A stretch of DNA of 64,000 bases from A37T11 sp964546645 (GCA_964546645.1 CAZJKM010000003.1:1-64000); one strand, 5' to 3'. Positions 17,797 through 26,009 are shown, numbered from the stretch's first letter. The notes: generated by a model from the sequence alone, not told the origin. Numbers and translations: made by a program.

Positions 17797-18543
17797 TTAT
17801 GTGATAGAAAAGTCGAACATCTCCGTTACGGCATAAAATCCCTTCTTTCCGGCAAGCCATTCTGCCGCAATCACAGCCCCCAGCGCGAAACCCGCCCGGC
17901 TATGGGCAGTATGCTTAAACTCAATCTGGTCCACCTCTGAACTGTACAGCACGGTATGCGTGCCGGGCACTTCCTCAATCCGGTGCGACTCAATCAGCAG
18001 CTCATCTTTTTTGGGGACCGTTTCCTCTCCTTCCCCGATCAGGGTATTGATCCACCGGGATTTGCTGTCATTGTTTGCCAGGATACCCTCTGCGATGGTA
18101 ATCGCCGTTCCGCTCGGGGCATCCAGTTTATGGGTGTGATGTATCTCCTCCACCTGTACGTCATATTGCTTATACGGGTTGATAGCCCGTGCCAGCAGGC
18201 GGTTGATGTGGAAGAACACATTGACACCGATACTGAAATTAGACCCATACATCAGCGTTTTGTTACCGGCAAGGCAGCGTTCTTTTACAGCCGGGAGTTC
18301 ATCATACCAGCCGGTGGTTCCTACGACGACAGGCAGATCAGCGGTAAAGCACAGGTCAATATTGCTGACCGCCGCTGCCGGCGTACTGAAATCGATGGCT
18401 GCGTCATAACCCTGCAGCGCTTCGGGAGTGATCTCCTCCCGGTTATGTTCGTCAATGACCAGGCCGATCCGGTGGCCCCGGCTGATAGCGAACCGTTCAA
18501 TAATACGGCCCATTTTGCCGTATCCGATAAGGACTATGTTCAT
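17797..18543 (-). CDS. dapB: 4-Hydroxy-tetrahydrodipicolinate reductase
   Basis: The NAD(P)H-dependent reduction step of the diaminopimelate/lysine pathway. With the ATG at 18543 the product has 248 residues and begins MNIVLIGYGKMG, a Rossmann dinucleotide-binding strand. The frame extends to 18606, but those extra residues have no family counterpart. The substrate-binding and catalytic segment EIHHTHKLDAPSGTA is intact. It is followed by lepB, as in many Bacteroidota. Upstream, the usual link to the DUF5683 and par genes is broken by about 0.8 kb of unusual sequence. Confidence 0.95.
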   Translation of the reverse strand: MNIVLIGYGKMGRIIERFAISRGHRIGLVIDEHNREEITPEALQGYDAAIDFSTPAAAVSNIDLCFTADLPVVVGTTGWYDELPAVKERCLAGNKTLMYGSNFSIGVNVFFHINRLLARAINPYKQYDVQVEEIHHTHKLDAPSGTAITIAEGILANNDSKSRWINTLIGEGEETVPKKDELLIESHRIEEVPGTHTVLYSSEVDQIEFKHTAHSRAGFALGAVIAAEWLAGKKGFYAVTEMFDFSIT

Positions 18544-18683
18544 ATTTATTGGCGCATTCGTCATTCTGTCCCCTGTAACCTGCGCAGGCAGGTAGCGGGG
18601 AAACATGACGAAAGTAAGATATATTCACCAATAATCCGCGGAAGAGTGCAATAAAATCACATTGCTTCACAGACCGGGGCAAT

Positions 18684-18854
18684 CTACAATACCAGGCTGC
18701 TTACGATATCACTGTATTGGATAGCCGGGTGGCTGCCGATATAGGCAACACGGAACTCATACTCCTTCAGACTTTCCAACCCGGTAAACAGCGTTGACGA
18801 ACGGGTAATGAGGCGTTCTGTCCAGCTTTCCGTTCCGGAAAGTTGGCATGTCAT
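18684..18854 (-). pseudogene. Small ORF encoding the C-terminal part of a fibronectin type III-like domain
   Basis: A 56-codon frame from the ATG at 18854 to the TAG at 18684. A purine-rich AAAGAAG stretch lies just before the start. The peptide (MTCQLSGTESW..., then TLFTGLESLKEYEFRVAYIG, then YSDIVSSLVL) reads as the last two or three strands of a fibronectin-III domain: the tyrosine-corner-like YEFRVA and the final strand. A complete domain needs about 90 residues, so this is either a remnant of a larger gene or a truncated small gene. It may descend from the fibronectin-III-ending small proteins seen in Bacteroidota. It lies in the non-conserved insert between dapB and the DUF5683 gene. 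Confidence 0.4.
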
Positions 18855-18914
18855 TCTTCTTTAAAGTTAAAAAATCTGTTTTTTTTAATCGCTGCGACAT
18901 AAATTGTATGCCGC

Positions 18915-19502
18915 ATGTATCACAAAGGTAGGGGAAGACAGGTATTCAAACTGATAATTTTGCGCAGATTTTATGCGGGTACTAAAAAAAATTCTGCGAG
19001 AATTTACCGGTTTCCGGATCGGGGTAGGTTTACTTTTCCCGGAAGCAACATTGCTTTTGCCTGTTTTAAGCATACTGAGGGGTTATGTATGGTTATTCGG
19101 GCCGGTCACAGCCATACATCCGCCAAAAAGATGTTTACTTTTTTGAAATGTAAACATCTTTCCGGGGAAAGTATGTTTACACCCATGGAAGGCAAACATA
19201 CGGGTATAGAAAAGGAACTTTCTTTAACCGAATGTAAACATCCTGCCGGTCAACACATGTTGTGTTTCTGTGAAGGCAGGTATAAGCCGAGAAAAAAACA
19301 GGTTGTTATTACCGAATGCAGACCTCGGCTCCTTCGAAGTAAGTTTACTTCGGATGATCAACGCATGGCAAAGGTGAGCTTTATCCCCGGAGCCGGCATA
19401 GGCATTCCTGTATGTATGGGAGCCGCGGGTAACAGTGAGGGGCTGATCCGGAGGGTGAGGTCGTCCCGGATATCATATCGCATAAACATACCGTTCACGT
19501 AG
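18915..19502 (+). CDS. Hypothetical ORF containing 14-residue tandem repeats (coding status doubtful)
   Basis: A 195-codon frame, ATG at 18915. From about codon 44 the translation repeats every 14 residues with a Lys-His or similar pair at positions 9-10. Units include MFTFLKCKHLSGE, MFTPMEGKHTGIE and ELSLTECKHPAGQ. The first 40 residues and the last 50 show no repeat. The 3' 145 bp overlap the end of the DUF5683 gene on the other strand. The in-frame period (42 bp = 14 codons) keeps the frame open but could reflect the DNA repeat alone. I recognise no family, signal peptide or clear ribosome site. It may be a DNA or RNA element instead of a gene. Confidence 0.25.
   Translation: MYHKGRGRQVFKLIILRRFYAGTKKNSARIYRFPDRGRFTFPGSNIAFACFKHTEGLCMVIRAGHSHTSAKKMFTFLKCKHLSGESMFTPMEGKHTGIEKELSLTECKHPAGQHMLCFCEGRYKPRKKQVVITECRPRLLRSKFTSDDQRMAKVSFIPGAGIGIPVCMGAAGNSEGLIRRVRSSRISYRINIPFT
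19044..19349 (+). repeat. Degenerate 42-bp tandem repeat array with ATGTTTAC/GTAAACAT half-sites
   Basis: About seven units of exactly 42 bp begin at 19044, 19086, 19128, 19170, 19212, 19254 and 19296, with a partial one at 19338. The best-conserved words are ATGTTTAC at unit start and GAATGTAAACAT or GGCAAACAT in the middle, which are reverse complements. They therefore form hairpins: AAAGATGTTTAC (19127-19138) with GTAAACATCTTT (19150-19161), GTATGTTT (19171-19178) with AAACATAC (19194-19201), and CGAAGTAA (19335-19342) with TTACTTCG (19345-19352). Outer units are more diverged than the centre. There are no spacers, so it is not CRISPR. Confidence 0.65.
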
Positions 19503-20116
19503 GCTTCAATGACATTGATGGCATAGACGCCTACAAACAACAATACGCTCAGATCCCGGTTACGCCGGTAATAGTCCTTGACCTGGATCAGGTAATCCGT
19601 ATTGGCAAAGCGGTATTCCTCATTGAGGTAAGCATCGTTATTAGCCAGGCGGTACTGCACCTCTTCCAGAAAGATCTTATAATAACGGTGGTTAAACTCG
19701 AACATCAGTCCCACGCTGACAAAACCGCCATAGATGACCGGTACGCTGATCCACCATAGTTTCGGGCTGTGTACGCCCCGTGCCTTCAGGTCTTCTTTCC
19801 GGAGGTGCCATTGCTGCGCGTTGTAGACCTGCCCCCAGCCGGGCAGGATCAGTGAGCGGCGCACGGCCTGCCGGGCAATATGCTCCAGAGACAGGCGTGC
19901 CGAATCCTTAAAAACGTTGGATATTTCTTCTTCTGCCTTTTCACGGCGCTTTCGCCTGTCCGGTTTGGGCAGGTTGGTGGTATCCTGTGCATTCAGGGAG
20001 TCCCGGGAAATATCCTGAGCCCGTTTCCGCATGACACTGTCGGGTTCCTGTGCCAACGCGGTGCCCGTAAACAGCAACCCTCCGAGCAGGGTAAGTATGA
20101 AAAGGCGCGTCCTCAT
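19358..20116 (-). CDS. DUF5683-family exported protein
   Basis: A 252-residue protein with a signal peptide (LFILTLLGGLLFTGTALAQ), then a charged linker, then the conserved segment RSLILPGWGQVYNAQQW and a hydrophobic region typical of DUF5683. Two membrane-associated stretches are visible near residues 125-145 and 190-205. Function is unknown. In many Bacteroidota it sits between parB and dapB, as here: parB ends 1 bp before its start, so they are co-transcribed. Downstream the conserved order is interrupted by the repeat array. Confidence 0.85.
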   Translation of the reverse strand: MRTRLFILTLLGGLLFTGTALAQEPDSVMRKRAQDISRDSLNAQDTTNLPKPDRRKRREKAEEEISNVFKDSARLSLEHIARQAVRRSLILPGWGQVYNAQQWHLRKEDLKARGVHSPKLWWISVPVIYGGFVSVGLMFEFNHRYYKIFLEEVQYRLANNDAYLNEEYRFANTDYLIQVKDYYRRNRDLSVLLFVGVYAINVIEAYVNGMFMRYDIRDDLTLRISPSLLPAAPIHTGMPMPAPGIKLTFAMR

Positions 20117-20117
20117 C

Positions 20118-21026
20118 TTACCAGTCCAGCAGTTCGAGGATCCGGTTCAGGTCATCCTCTGAGGTAAATGGGATTTCTATTAACCCGGTGCCTTTGTTTC
20201 CTTTCACGTTCAGTTTCACGCGTGTGGCAAACCTGGAGGCCAGGTCATCCTGTATTTTCTGGTACTGGAAAGAAAGAGGTTTTCCGCCGGTTGTTTTCTT
20301 CTTCCTGCCCTGGGAGGCCTCCTGCAGCATCCGTACCAGCTCTTCGACTTTTCGCACGGACAGGCCTTTGCTGATGATCTCCTGATGCAGGAACAGTTGC
20401 TTATCCGGTTCGGGGATGGTGATCAGTGCGCGTGCGTGGCCCATGCTGATCTGTCCGTCACGGATGGACGCCTGTATAGCGGGAGGTAGTTTGAGCAGTC
20501 GCAGGTAGTTGGTAACGGTCGACCGGTTCTTGCTGACACGGTCGCCCAGCTCCTCCTGTTTCAGGTTGCACTCTTCGATCATGCGCTGGAAGCTGAGCGC
20601 TACCTCAATGGCGTTCAGGTTCTCGCGCTGGATATTTTCTATAAGGGCCATTTCCAGCATCTGCTGGTCGTTGGCAGTCCTGATATACGCCGGGATGGCT
20701 GTTAATCCGGCTTTTTTGGAAGCCCGTAACCGCCGTTCGCCGGAAATAAGCTGATAGGAACCGGCAGAGACCTTCCGGATGGTGATCGGCTGAATAAGCC
20801 CCTGCAGGCGGATGGATGCCGCGAGCTCATCCAGGGCCTGCTCATCAAAGTCCGCACGTGGCTGAAACGGATTTACTTCAATCTGGCTGATGGGGATGTG
20901 GCTGACAGATCCGGGGGCTTCATGCCCGGCCAGGTCCTGCTGTCTTCCCGCCTGTTTAACCTCTTCCGTATCATTCAGCAGAGCACTTAACCCCTTTCCT
21001 AAACCGAATTTTCGCTGTTGTGCCAT
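20118..21026 (-). CDS. parB: Chromosome-partitioning protein ParB
   Basis: A 302-residue centromere-binding CTP switch protein. The ParB/Sulfiredoxin-like N-terminal domain shows ISQIEVNPFQPR and the CTP-binding GERRLRASK box near residue 117. The helix-turn-helix region has LGDRVSKNRSTVTNYLRLL, and the C-terminal dimerisation segment ends at DDLNRILELLDW. It binds parS sites and acts with ParA in origin segregation. parA lies 103 bp upstream and DUF5683 is directly downstream. I did not see an obvious parS 16-mer in this window. Confidence 0.96.
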   Translation of the reverse strand: MAQQRKFGLGKGLSALLNDTEEVKQAGRQQDLAGHEAPGSVSHIPISQIEVNPFQPRADFDEQALDELAASIRLQGLIQPITIRKVSAGSYQLISGERRLRASKKAGLTAIPAYIRTANDQQMLEMALIENIQRENLNAIEVALSFQRMIEECNLKQEELGDRVSKNRSTVTNYLRLLKLPPAIQASIRDGQISMGHARALITIPEPDKQLFLHQEIISKGLSVRKVEELVRMLQEASQGRKKKTTGGKPLSFQYQKIQDDLASRFATRVKLNVKGNKGTGLIEIPFTSEDDLNRILELLDW

Positions 21027-21129
21027 TTTTTGCTATGGGCTGTTGGCTTTAGGCCATCAGCCTTTTTAAGTATTTATTGTTTTTTGCTTTAGGCCGTCAG
21101 CCTACTGCTTAAAGCCTGAAGCCTACCAC
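21027..21129. repeat. Low-complexity intergenic repeat of GCTTTAGGCC/GCTTAAAGCC words
   Basis: The parA-parB gap contains GGCTTTAGGCCATCAGCC and TGCTTTAGGCCGTCAGCC (two near-identical copies, starting near 21045 and 21087), plus GCTTAAAGCCTGAAGCC and CTAAAGC. The words are related to those at 10864-10975 and 53822-53873. Confidence 0.5.
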
Positions 21130-21924
21130 CTAAAGCTTACTGCCCACCGCCTCTTTCATCATCCCGTTTTTCTGCAGGATCTCGCGGGCCAGGTTCAGGT
21201 AGTTGATTGCTCCTTTTGAATTGGCGTCATGCATGATCACCGATACGCCGAAACTGGGTGCCTCACTGAGGCGGGTATTCCGTTGAATGATAGTATCAAA
21301 AACCAGGTCATTAAAGTGTGTCCGTACTTCTTCCACCACCTGGTTGGCCAGCCGCAGGCGCACGTCGTACATCGTCAACAGGATGCCTTCTATTTCCAGA
21401 TCTTTATTCAGGCGATTCTGGACAATCTTAATGGTATTGAGCAGCTTTCCCAGGCCCTCCAGAGCGAAGTACTCACACTGTACCGGTATGATCACCGAAT
21501 CGGCTGTTGTAAGCGCATTGATGGTGATCAGCCCCAGCGAGGGGGAGCAGTCAATGATAATAAAGTCGTAGTCATCCCTTACCTGCCCGAGCACGCCCTT
21601 CATTTTAAATTCCCGGTCGTCCAGGTTGATCATTTCAATTTCAGCACCTACCAGATCGATATGGGCCGGCAGCAGGTCTAGATACGGGGTTTCTGTCGCA
21701 CGGATCGCTTCCCTGGGATTGGCGTCGTTCACGATACACTCGTAGATACTGGATGTGATGGTGCGTGGATCAAAGCCTATTCCGGAGGTGGAATTGGCCT
21801 GTGGATCCGCATCCACCAATAAGGTACGGTATTCCAGCACAGCCAGACTGGCAGCCAGGTTAATGGAAGAAGTAGTTTTGCCGACACCGCCTTTCTGATT
21901 GGCCAATGCTATTATTTTACCCAT
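21130..21924 (-). CDS. parA: Chromosome-partitioning ATPase ParA/Soj
   Basis: A 264-residue deviant-Walker ATPase. It starts at the ATG at 21924 with GKIIALANQKGGVGKTTSS; the signature Lys11 and the P-loop Lys16 are both present. The A' box DADPQANST and the IIDCSPSLG Walker B follow. The frame runs on to 22002, but the added residues have no family counterpart. It drives origin segregation with ParB downstream. The intergenic gap carries repeats rather than a clear promoter, so co-transcription with parB is likely. Confidence 0.96.
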   Translation of the reverse strand: MGKIIALANQKGGVGKTTSSINLAASLAVLEYRTLLVDADPQANSTSGIGFDPRTITSSIYECIVNDANPREAIRATETPYLDLLPAHIDLVGAEIEMINLDDREFKMKGVLGQVRDDYDFIIIDCSPSLGLITINALTTADSVIIPVQCEYFALEGLGKLLNTIKIVQNRLNKDLEIEGILLTMYDVRLRLANQVVEEVRTHFNDLVFDTIIQRNTRLSEAPSFGVSVIMHDANSKGAINYLNLAREILQKNGMMKEAVGSKL

Positions 21925-22117
21925 GTATACGATAGCTATTAATCGTTCGTTGCCTGATTCCGCCTGCAAAGTTCGGGAATTGTTGCCGTGCTTTACCGTC
22001 AAAAAACATTTTTTAACATTTTTTGGTGATCCGGATGCGGTTTAATCATTAATTTCGCCCCTTTCACAGCCGGAAAATACTAGCGGCTAAGATACAAAAA
22101 TAGGGACATAATTCAGC

Positions 22118-22639
22118 ATGACAACAATAATAGCAGGAACAAACCGACCTCACAGCAATACACTGAAAGTGGCCGAATACTACCAGCAGCAGCTGAAGGA
22201 GAAAGGGCATGCTTCGGAAATCCTTTCACTGGAGATGTTGCCGGATAACCTGATTGCGTCTGACCTGTACGGCCACCGCAGCACGGCATTCCAGCCGCTG
22301 CAGGATCGTGTCACGGCCACCGAAAAGTTCATTTTTGTCATCCCGGAATATAACGGGAGTTTTCCGGGTGTACTGAAAACCTTTGTGGATGCCTGTGCTT
22401 TTCCCGACAGCTTTTTTGGCAAAAAGTCTGCATTGGTCGGCATATCCAGCGGAAAGTACGGGAATATCAGGGGGGTAGACCACTTTACCGGTATCTGCCA
22501 CTACATACGGCTCGATGTGATGCCGCTACGTATCCATATACCGCACATCCGGCAGGAGCTGGATGAGCAGGGCCGGTTCCATAAGGAAGACACCCTGAAA
22601 TTCACCAACCAGCAGATCGAAGCGTTTATGCGCTTTTAA
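22118..22639 (+). CDS. NAD(P)H-dependent FMN reductase-family flavoprotein
   Basis: A 173-residue flavodoxin-like protein. The N-terminal TIIAGTNRPHSNT segment is the FMN phosphate-binding loop, and PEYNGSFPGVLKTFVDAC is the conserved flavin-contacting region of the SsuE/ArsH/azoreductase-like family. Cytoplasmic; the electron acceptor is not predictable. It is a single gene, divergent from parA (193 bp between starts) and convergent with leuS. Confidence 0.88.
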   Translation: MTTIIAGTNRPHSNTLKVAEYYQQQLKEKGHASEILSLEMLPDNLIASDLYGHRSTAFQPLQDRVTATEKFIFVIPEYNGSFPGVLKTFVDACAFPDSFFGKKSALVGISSGKYGNIRGVDHFTGICHYIRLDVMPLRIHIPHIRQELDEQGRFHKEDTLKFTNQQIEAFMRF

Positions 22640-22670
22640 GCGCAGCAATGGTTTTACGGGTTGCCGCTTA
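22637..22670. terminator. Possible bidirectional hairpin between the FMN reductase gene and leuS
   Basis: TAAGCG plus GCAA (22637-22648, with a 2-nt bulge) pairs with TTGC plus CGCTTA (22661-22670). It overlaps both stop codons. There is no strong T-run, so this is tentative. Confidence 0.3.
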
Positions 22671-25433
22671 CAGGACGATATTCACAATTCTTCCTTTTAC
22701 AACGATCACCTTCTTTACCGGTTTGCCTTCCAGGTAGCGCTGTACATCCGGGCTGGCCAGTACCGCCTGCTCGATTCCCACCGCTTCCAGGCTGAGTGGC
22801 AGGGAGAGGTTCAGCCGCATCTTCCCGTTTACGGAGACCGGATAGGCGAATTCGCTTTCGATGAGATAGGCCGGGTTAAATACAGGATAAGCGGCATAGG
22901 ACAGGGAACCGGGTTCGTTCCCCAGCAATGCCCACAACTCTTCGGTAATGTGGGGCGCGTAGGGTGAAAGGACGACACACAGATCCTGCAGAATGGCCTT
23001 CTTGTTGCACTTCAGCTCGGTCAGCTCATTGACGCAGATCATAAAACTCGATACGGAGGTGTTGAAAGAGAAGCGTTCAATATCTTCTTCCGCCTTTTTA
23101 ACGATCTTATGGAGCGCTTTCAGCTCGGCTTTGGAGGGATTCTCGTCCGAAACAGCAAACTCATGCTGTGCATTGTGGAATAACTTCCAGAACTTGCGCA
23201 GGAATTTGTGAACGCCTTCTATCCCGTTGGTGTTCCAGGGCTTGCTCTGCTCCAGCGGCCCGAGGAACATCTCGTACATCCGCAGGGTATCGGCTCCGTA
23301 CTGCTCCACGATGTCATCCGGGTTCACCACGTTGAATTTGGACTTGGACATTTTCTCCACCTCGTGGCCACAGATATATTTCCCGTTTTCCAGAATGAAC
23401 TCGGCCTGTTCAAATTCAGGCCTGAATTTTCTGAATTTATCCAGGTTCAATAGGTCATTTGTAACGATGTTGACGTCCACATGCAGCGCGGAGGTTTTAT
23501 ATTGGTCCTTCAGCCCGTAGGATACAAAGGTATTGGCTCCGTTGCCCTGTTCGTCCAGAACGCGGTATACAAAATTGCTCCGGCCCTGTATCATACCCTG
23601 GTTAATAAGCTTTTTAAACGGCTCTTCCTCCGGGACATAACCCAGGTCTTTCAACAGTTTATTCCAGAACCGGCTGTATAGCAGGTGCCCGGTGGCATGT
23701 TCGGAGCCGCCGATATAGAGGTCTACCGCCTTCCAGTAATTGACCGCCTCCTTTGAGGCAAATGCCTCCGGATTGCGGGCATCCATATACCGGTACCAGT
23801 ACCAGCTGGAACCGGCCCAGCCAGGCATGGTGGAAAGTTCGTACTCATACTGCTCGCGGTACTTCCAGCCGGCGGCGCGGCCAAGCGGTGGTTCTCCGCT
23901 TTCGGTTGGCAGGTATTTGTCCACTTCCGGCAGCAGCAGCGGCAGTTCGCTTTCTTCCATGAGATGGGGCAGCCCATCCTTAAAATAAACAGGCACGGGT
24001 TCGCCCCAATACCGTTGCCGGCCAAAGATCGCATCCCGCATGCGGTAATTGATTTTTGCCTTACCCACCCCTTTCGCCTCCAGTGCATTCAGCAGGGCGG
24101 GAACCGCCTCTTCATAGGGCATCCCGTTGATAAAATCAGAATTGATATAACGTCCCGCCTTGCTCGGGTCAGCCTGTTCATCCAGCACCTGGGCGTCGCT
24201 GATCGGGATAATGGGCAGGTCAAACTGCCGCGCGAACAGATAATCCCGCTGGTCGCCGGAAGGCACCGCCATCACCGCACCGGTACCATAGCCAGCCAGT
24301 ACGTAATCAGCAATCCATACCGGTATCTTTTCACCGGTAAGCGGGTGGGTCGCATATCCGCCGGTGAATACACCCGTCACCGTTTTAGTGTCGGCCATAC
24401 GGTCCAGCTCTGATTTCTTTTTGGTGGCGTTGGTATATGCTTCTACCGCCTTTTGCTGCGCAGAAGCAGTATATTTTGCCACCAGTTCATGCTCCGGGGC
24501 CAGGACCAGGAAGCTTGCCCCGAAAATGGTATCCACCCGTGTGGTGAATACTTCAATATCATCGAACCAGACGCTGGCTCCGGTCGATTTACCGATCCAG
24601 TTACGTTGCATTTCCACCAGCGGGTCGGGCCAGTCGACCGTGTCCAGTCCGGTAAGCAGCCGCTCGGCGTACGCGGTGATGCGCATGCTCCATTGCATCA
24701 TCCGTTTCTGTATCACCGGATAACCGCCGCGTTCCGATACGCCGTCTTTCACCTCATCGTTTGCCAGGACAGTTCCCAAAGCCGGACACCAGTTCACGGC
24801 ACTTTCACGCAGGTAGGCCAGCCGGTATTTCAGCAATTCCAGCTGTTGTTGTTGTTCCGTAAACGAATTCCACTCGTCAGCCGTGAAGCTGAGCACATCG
24901 TCATCGCAGGCAGCATGAATCCCTTTGCTGCCCTGCTTTTTGAAATGTGCAACCAGTGTGCCGATCGGTTCTGCCCGGTCGTTTTCACGATTATACCACG
25001 CATTGAACAGCTGCATGAATATCCATTGTGTCCACTTGTAGTAATCCGGATCGCTGGTGCGCACCTCCCGGCTCCAGTCGAATGAGAAACCGAGATTATC
25101 CAGTTGCTCCCGGTATCGGTTAATATTGGCTTCCGTGGTGACCGCGGGGTGCTGTCCGGTCTGGATCGCATATTGCTCTGCCGGAAGGCCAAACGAGTCG
25201 TACCCCATCGGGTGCAGCACATGAAATCCTTTCAGCCGTTTATACCGTGCAAAAATATCAGAAGCGATGTAGCCCAGTGGGTGGCCTACGTGCAGCCCTG
25301 CTCCGGATGGATAGGGAAACATATCCAATACATAATACTTTGGTTTGTCAGACGTATTGCTGACGCGGAAGGTATGGTGGTCGGCCCAGAATTGCCGCCA
25401 TTTTTGCTCGATTGACTTAAACTGGTAATCCAT
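22668..25433 (-). CDS. leuS: Leucyl-tRNA synthetase
   Basis: A 921-residue class I synthetase that charges tRNA-Leu. HVGH (residues 48-51) is the HIGH motif, and EKMSKSKFN near residue 690 is the KMSKS loop. The CP1 editing domain is present, with VDTIFGASFLVLAPEH and GTGAVMAVPSGDQRD. An internal stretch near residues 170-210 (KQGSKGIHAACDDD) is an insertion I associate with Bacteroidota-type LeuS. Full length at both ends. The 273 bp upstream hold a plus-strand promoter and a possible small RNA; no minus-strand promoter for leuS was identified. Confidence 0.97.
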   Translation of the reverse strand: MDYQFKSIEQKWRQFWADHHTFRVSNTSDKPKYYVLDMFPYPSGAGLHVGHPLGYIASDIFARYKRLKGFHVLHPMGYDSFGLPAEQYAIQTGQHPAVTTEANINRYREQLDNLGFSFDWSREVRTSDPDYYKWTQWIFMQLFNAWYNRENDRAEPIGTLVAHFKKQGSKGIHAACDDDVLSFTADEWNSFTEQQQQLELLKYRLAYLRESAVNWCPALGTVLANDEVKDGVSERGGYPVIQKRMMQWSMRITAYAERLLTGLDTVDWPDPLVEMQRNWIGKSTGASVWFDDIEVFTTRVDTIFGASFLVLAPEHELVAKYTASAQQKAVEAYTNATKKKSELDRMADTKTVTGVFTGGYATHPLTGEKIPVWIADYVLAGYGTGAVMAVPSGDQRDYLFARQFDLPIIPISDAQVLDEQADPSKAGRYINSDFINGMPYEEAVPALLNALEAKGVGKAKINYRMRDAIFGRQRYWGEPVPVYFKDGLPHLMEESELPLLLPEVDKYLPTESGEPPLGRAAGWKYREQYEYELSTMPGWAGSSWYWYRYMDARNPEAFASKEAVNYWKAVDLYIGGSEHATGHLLYSRFWNKLLKDLGYVPEEEPFKKLINQGMIQGRSNFVYRVLDEQGNGANTFVSYGLKDQYKTSALHVDVNIVTNDLLNLDKFRKFRPEFEQAEFILENGKYICGHEVEKMSKSKFNVVNPDDIVEQYGADTLRMYEMFLGPLEQSKPWNTNGIEGVHKFLRKFWKLFHNAQHEFAVSDENPSKAELKALHKIVKKAEEDIERFSFNTSVSSFMICVNELTELKCNKKAILQDLCVVLSPYAPHITEELWALLGNEPGSLSYAAYPVFNPAYLIESEFAYPVSVNGKMRLNLSLPLSLEAVGIEQAVLASPDVQRYLEGKPVKKVIVVKGRIVNIVL

Positions 25434-25537
25434 GTTGCACGCTTGAGGGAGGCGAAATTACGATTTTCCGCTCAATTGTCCACTATACAAGGCATTTCTG
25501 CAAGAACAGTATTGTAACACGTTTTTTTCAAATAAAA

Positions 25538-25569
25538 TTTGCCAGAGTGTAGTAATCACACTATCTTTG
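25538..25569 (+). promoter_or_regulatory. Promoter (TTTG-N20-TATCTTTG) upstream of a possible small RNA
   Basis: TTTG at 25538-25541 and TATCTTTG at 25562-25569 give one of the best full promoter matches in the window. Transcription would start near 25574 and run toward 25707. Confidence 0.6.
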
Positions 25570-25573
25570 TACT

Positions 25574-25676
25574 CATCATAATTTAGGTTTATAATTGGTT
25601 AGTAAGGTCTCCAGTCTCCCCGGCTGGAGGCTTTGCATTTTAGATACAGATAAGCCCGTAACAGCACGGATTTTTT
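25574..25676 (+). ncRNA. Candidate small RNA or attenuated leader
   Basis: Downstream of the strong promoter there is no ORF for 130 bp. The region instead folds. An 11-bp stem with two G-U pairs (25604-25614 with 25624-25634, 9-nt loop, core CTCCAG/CTGGAG) is followed by GCATTTT. A small CCGT/ACGG hairpin (25656-25669) then leads directly into TTTTTT (25671-25676). The gene at 25707 has its own -7 box, so this transcript may be an independent RNA of about 100 nt. I do not recognise it as 6S, SRP RNA, tmRNA or a known riboswitch. Confidence 0.35.
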
Positions 25677-25690
25677 ACGACTGATCTTTT

Positions 25691-25698
25691 TATATTTG
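25691..25698 (+). promoter_or_regulatory. -7 promoter element just before the gene at 25707 (TATATTTG)
   Basis: TATATTTG fits TAnnTTTG and its last base is 9 nt before the ATG at 25707. No TTTG was seen at -33. Confidence 0.4.
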
Positions 25699-25706
25699 GC
25701 GGTTAT

Positions 25707-26009
25707 ATGGAGTCAGGTTTGAGCTTTCATGCATTCATCGCATCGTTACAGAATGCTGCACCACTGCCCGGTATACCGGTGCAGCTGAAATCATTGTGGC
25801 TGGATGCTAAGGGTCGCTGGGATGATGCGCACGCAGTGGTGGATCAGCTTGGGGACCGGCGATCGGCACGGGTACATGCGTACCTGCACCGGAAAGAGGG
25901 CGACAGCTGGAACGCTGATTACTGGTACCGGCGGGCGCAGGAAGAGCGGCCCGGCATATCATTGGATGCGGAATGGGAGGAATTGGTCAGGTGTTATACT
26001 ACATCATAA
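25707..26009 (+). CDS. Small conserved hypothetical protein (100 aa)
   Basis: A 100-residue cytoplasmic protein with the conserved-looking pattern WLDAKGRWDDAHAVVDQL, HAYLHRKEGD and NADYWYRRA. It reads like one and a half helical-hairpin (TPR/Sel1-like) repeats. I recall similar short proteins in Bacteroidota and Proteobacteria but no assigned function. It has its own -7 box directly upstream and a strong bidirectional terminator directly downstream. Confidence 0.75.
   Translation: MESGLSFHAFIASLQNAAPLPGIPVQLKSLWLDAKGRWDDAHAVVDQLGDRRSARVHAYLHRKEGDSWNADYWYRRAQEERPGISLDAEWEELVRCYTTS

Noticed and set aside
19044..19349. CRISPR array
   Set aside because: The repeats are contiguous with no unique spacers, the units are degenerate, and no cas gene is nearby.
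21925..22002. N-terminal extension of parA
   Set aside because: ParA proteins begin a few residues before the deviant Walker A motif; the extension has no conserved features.
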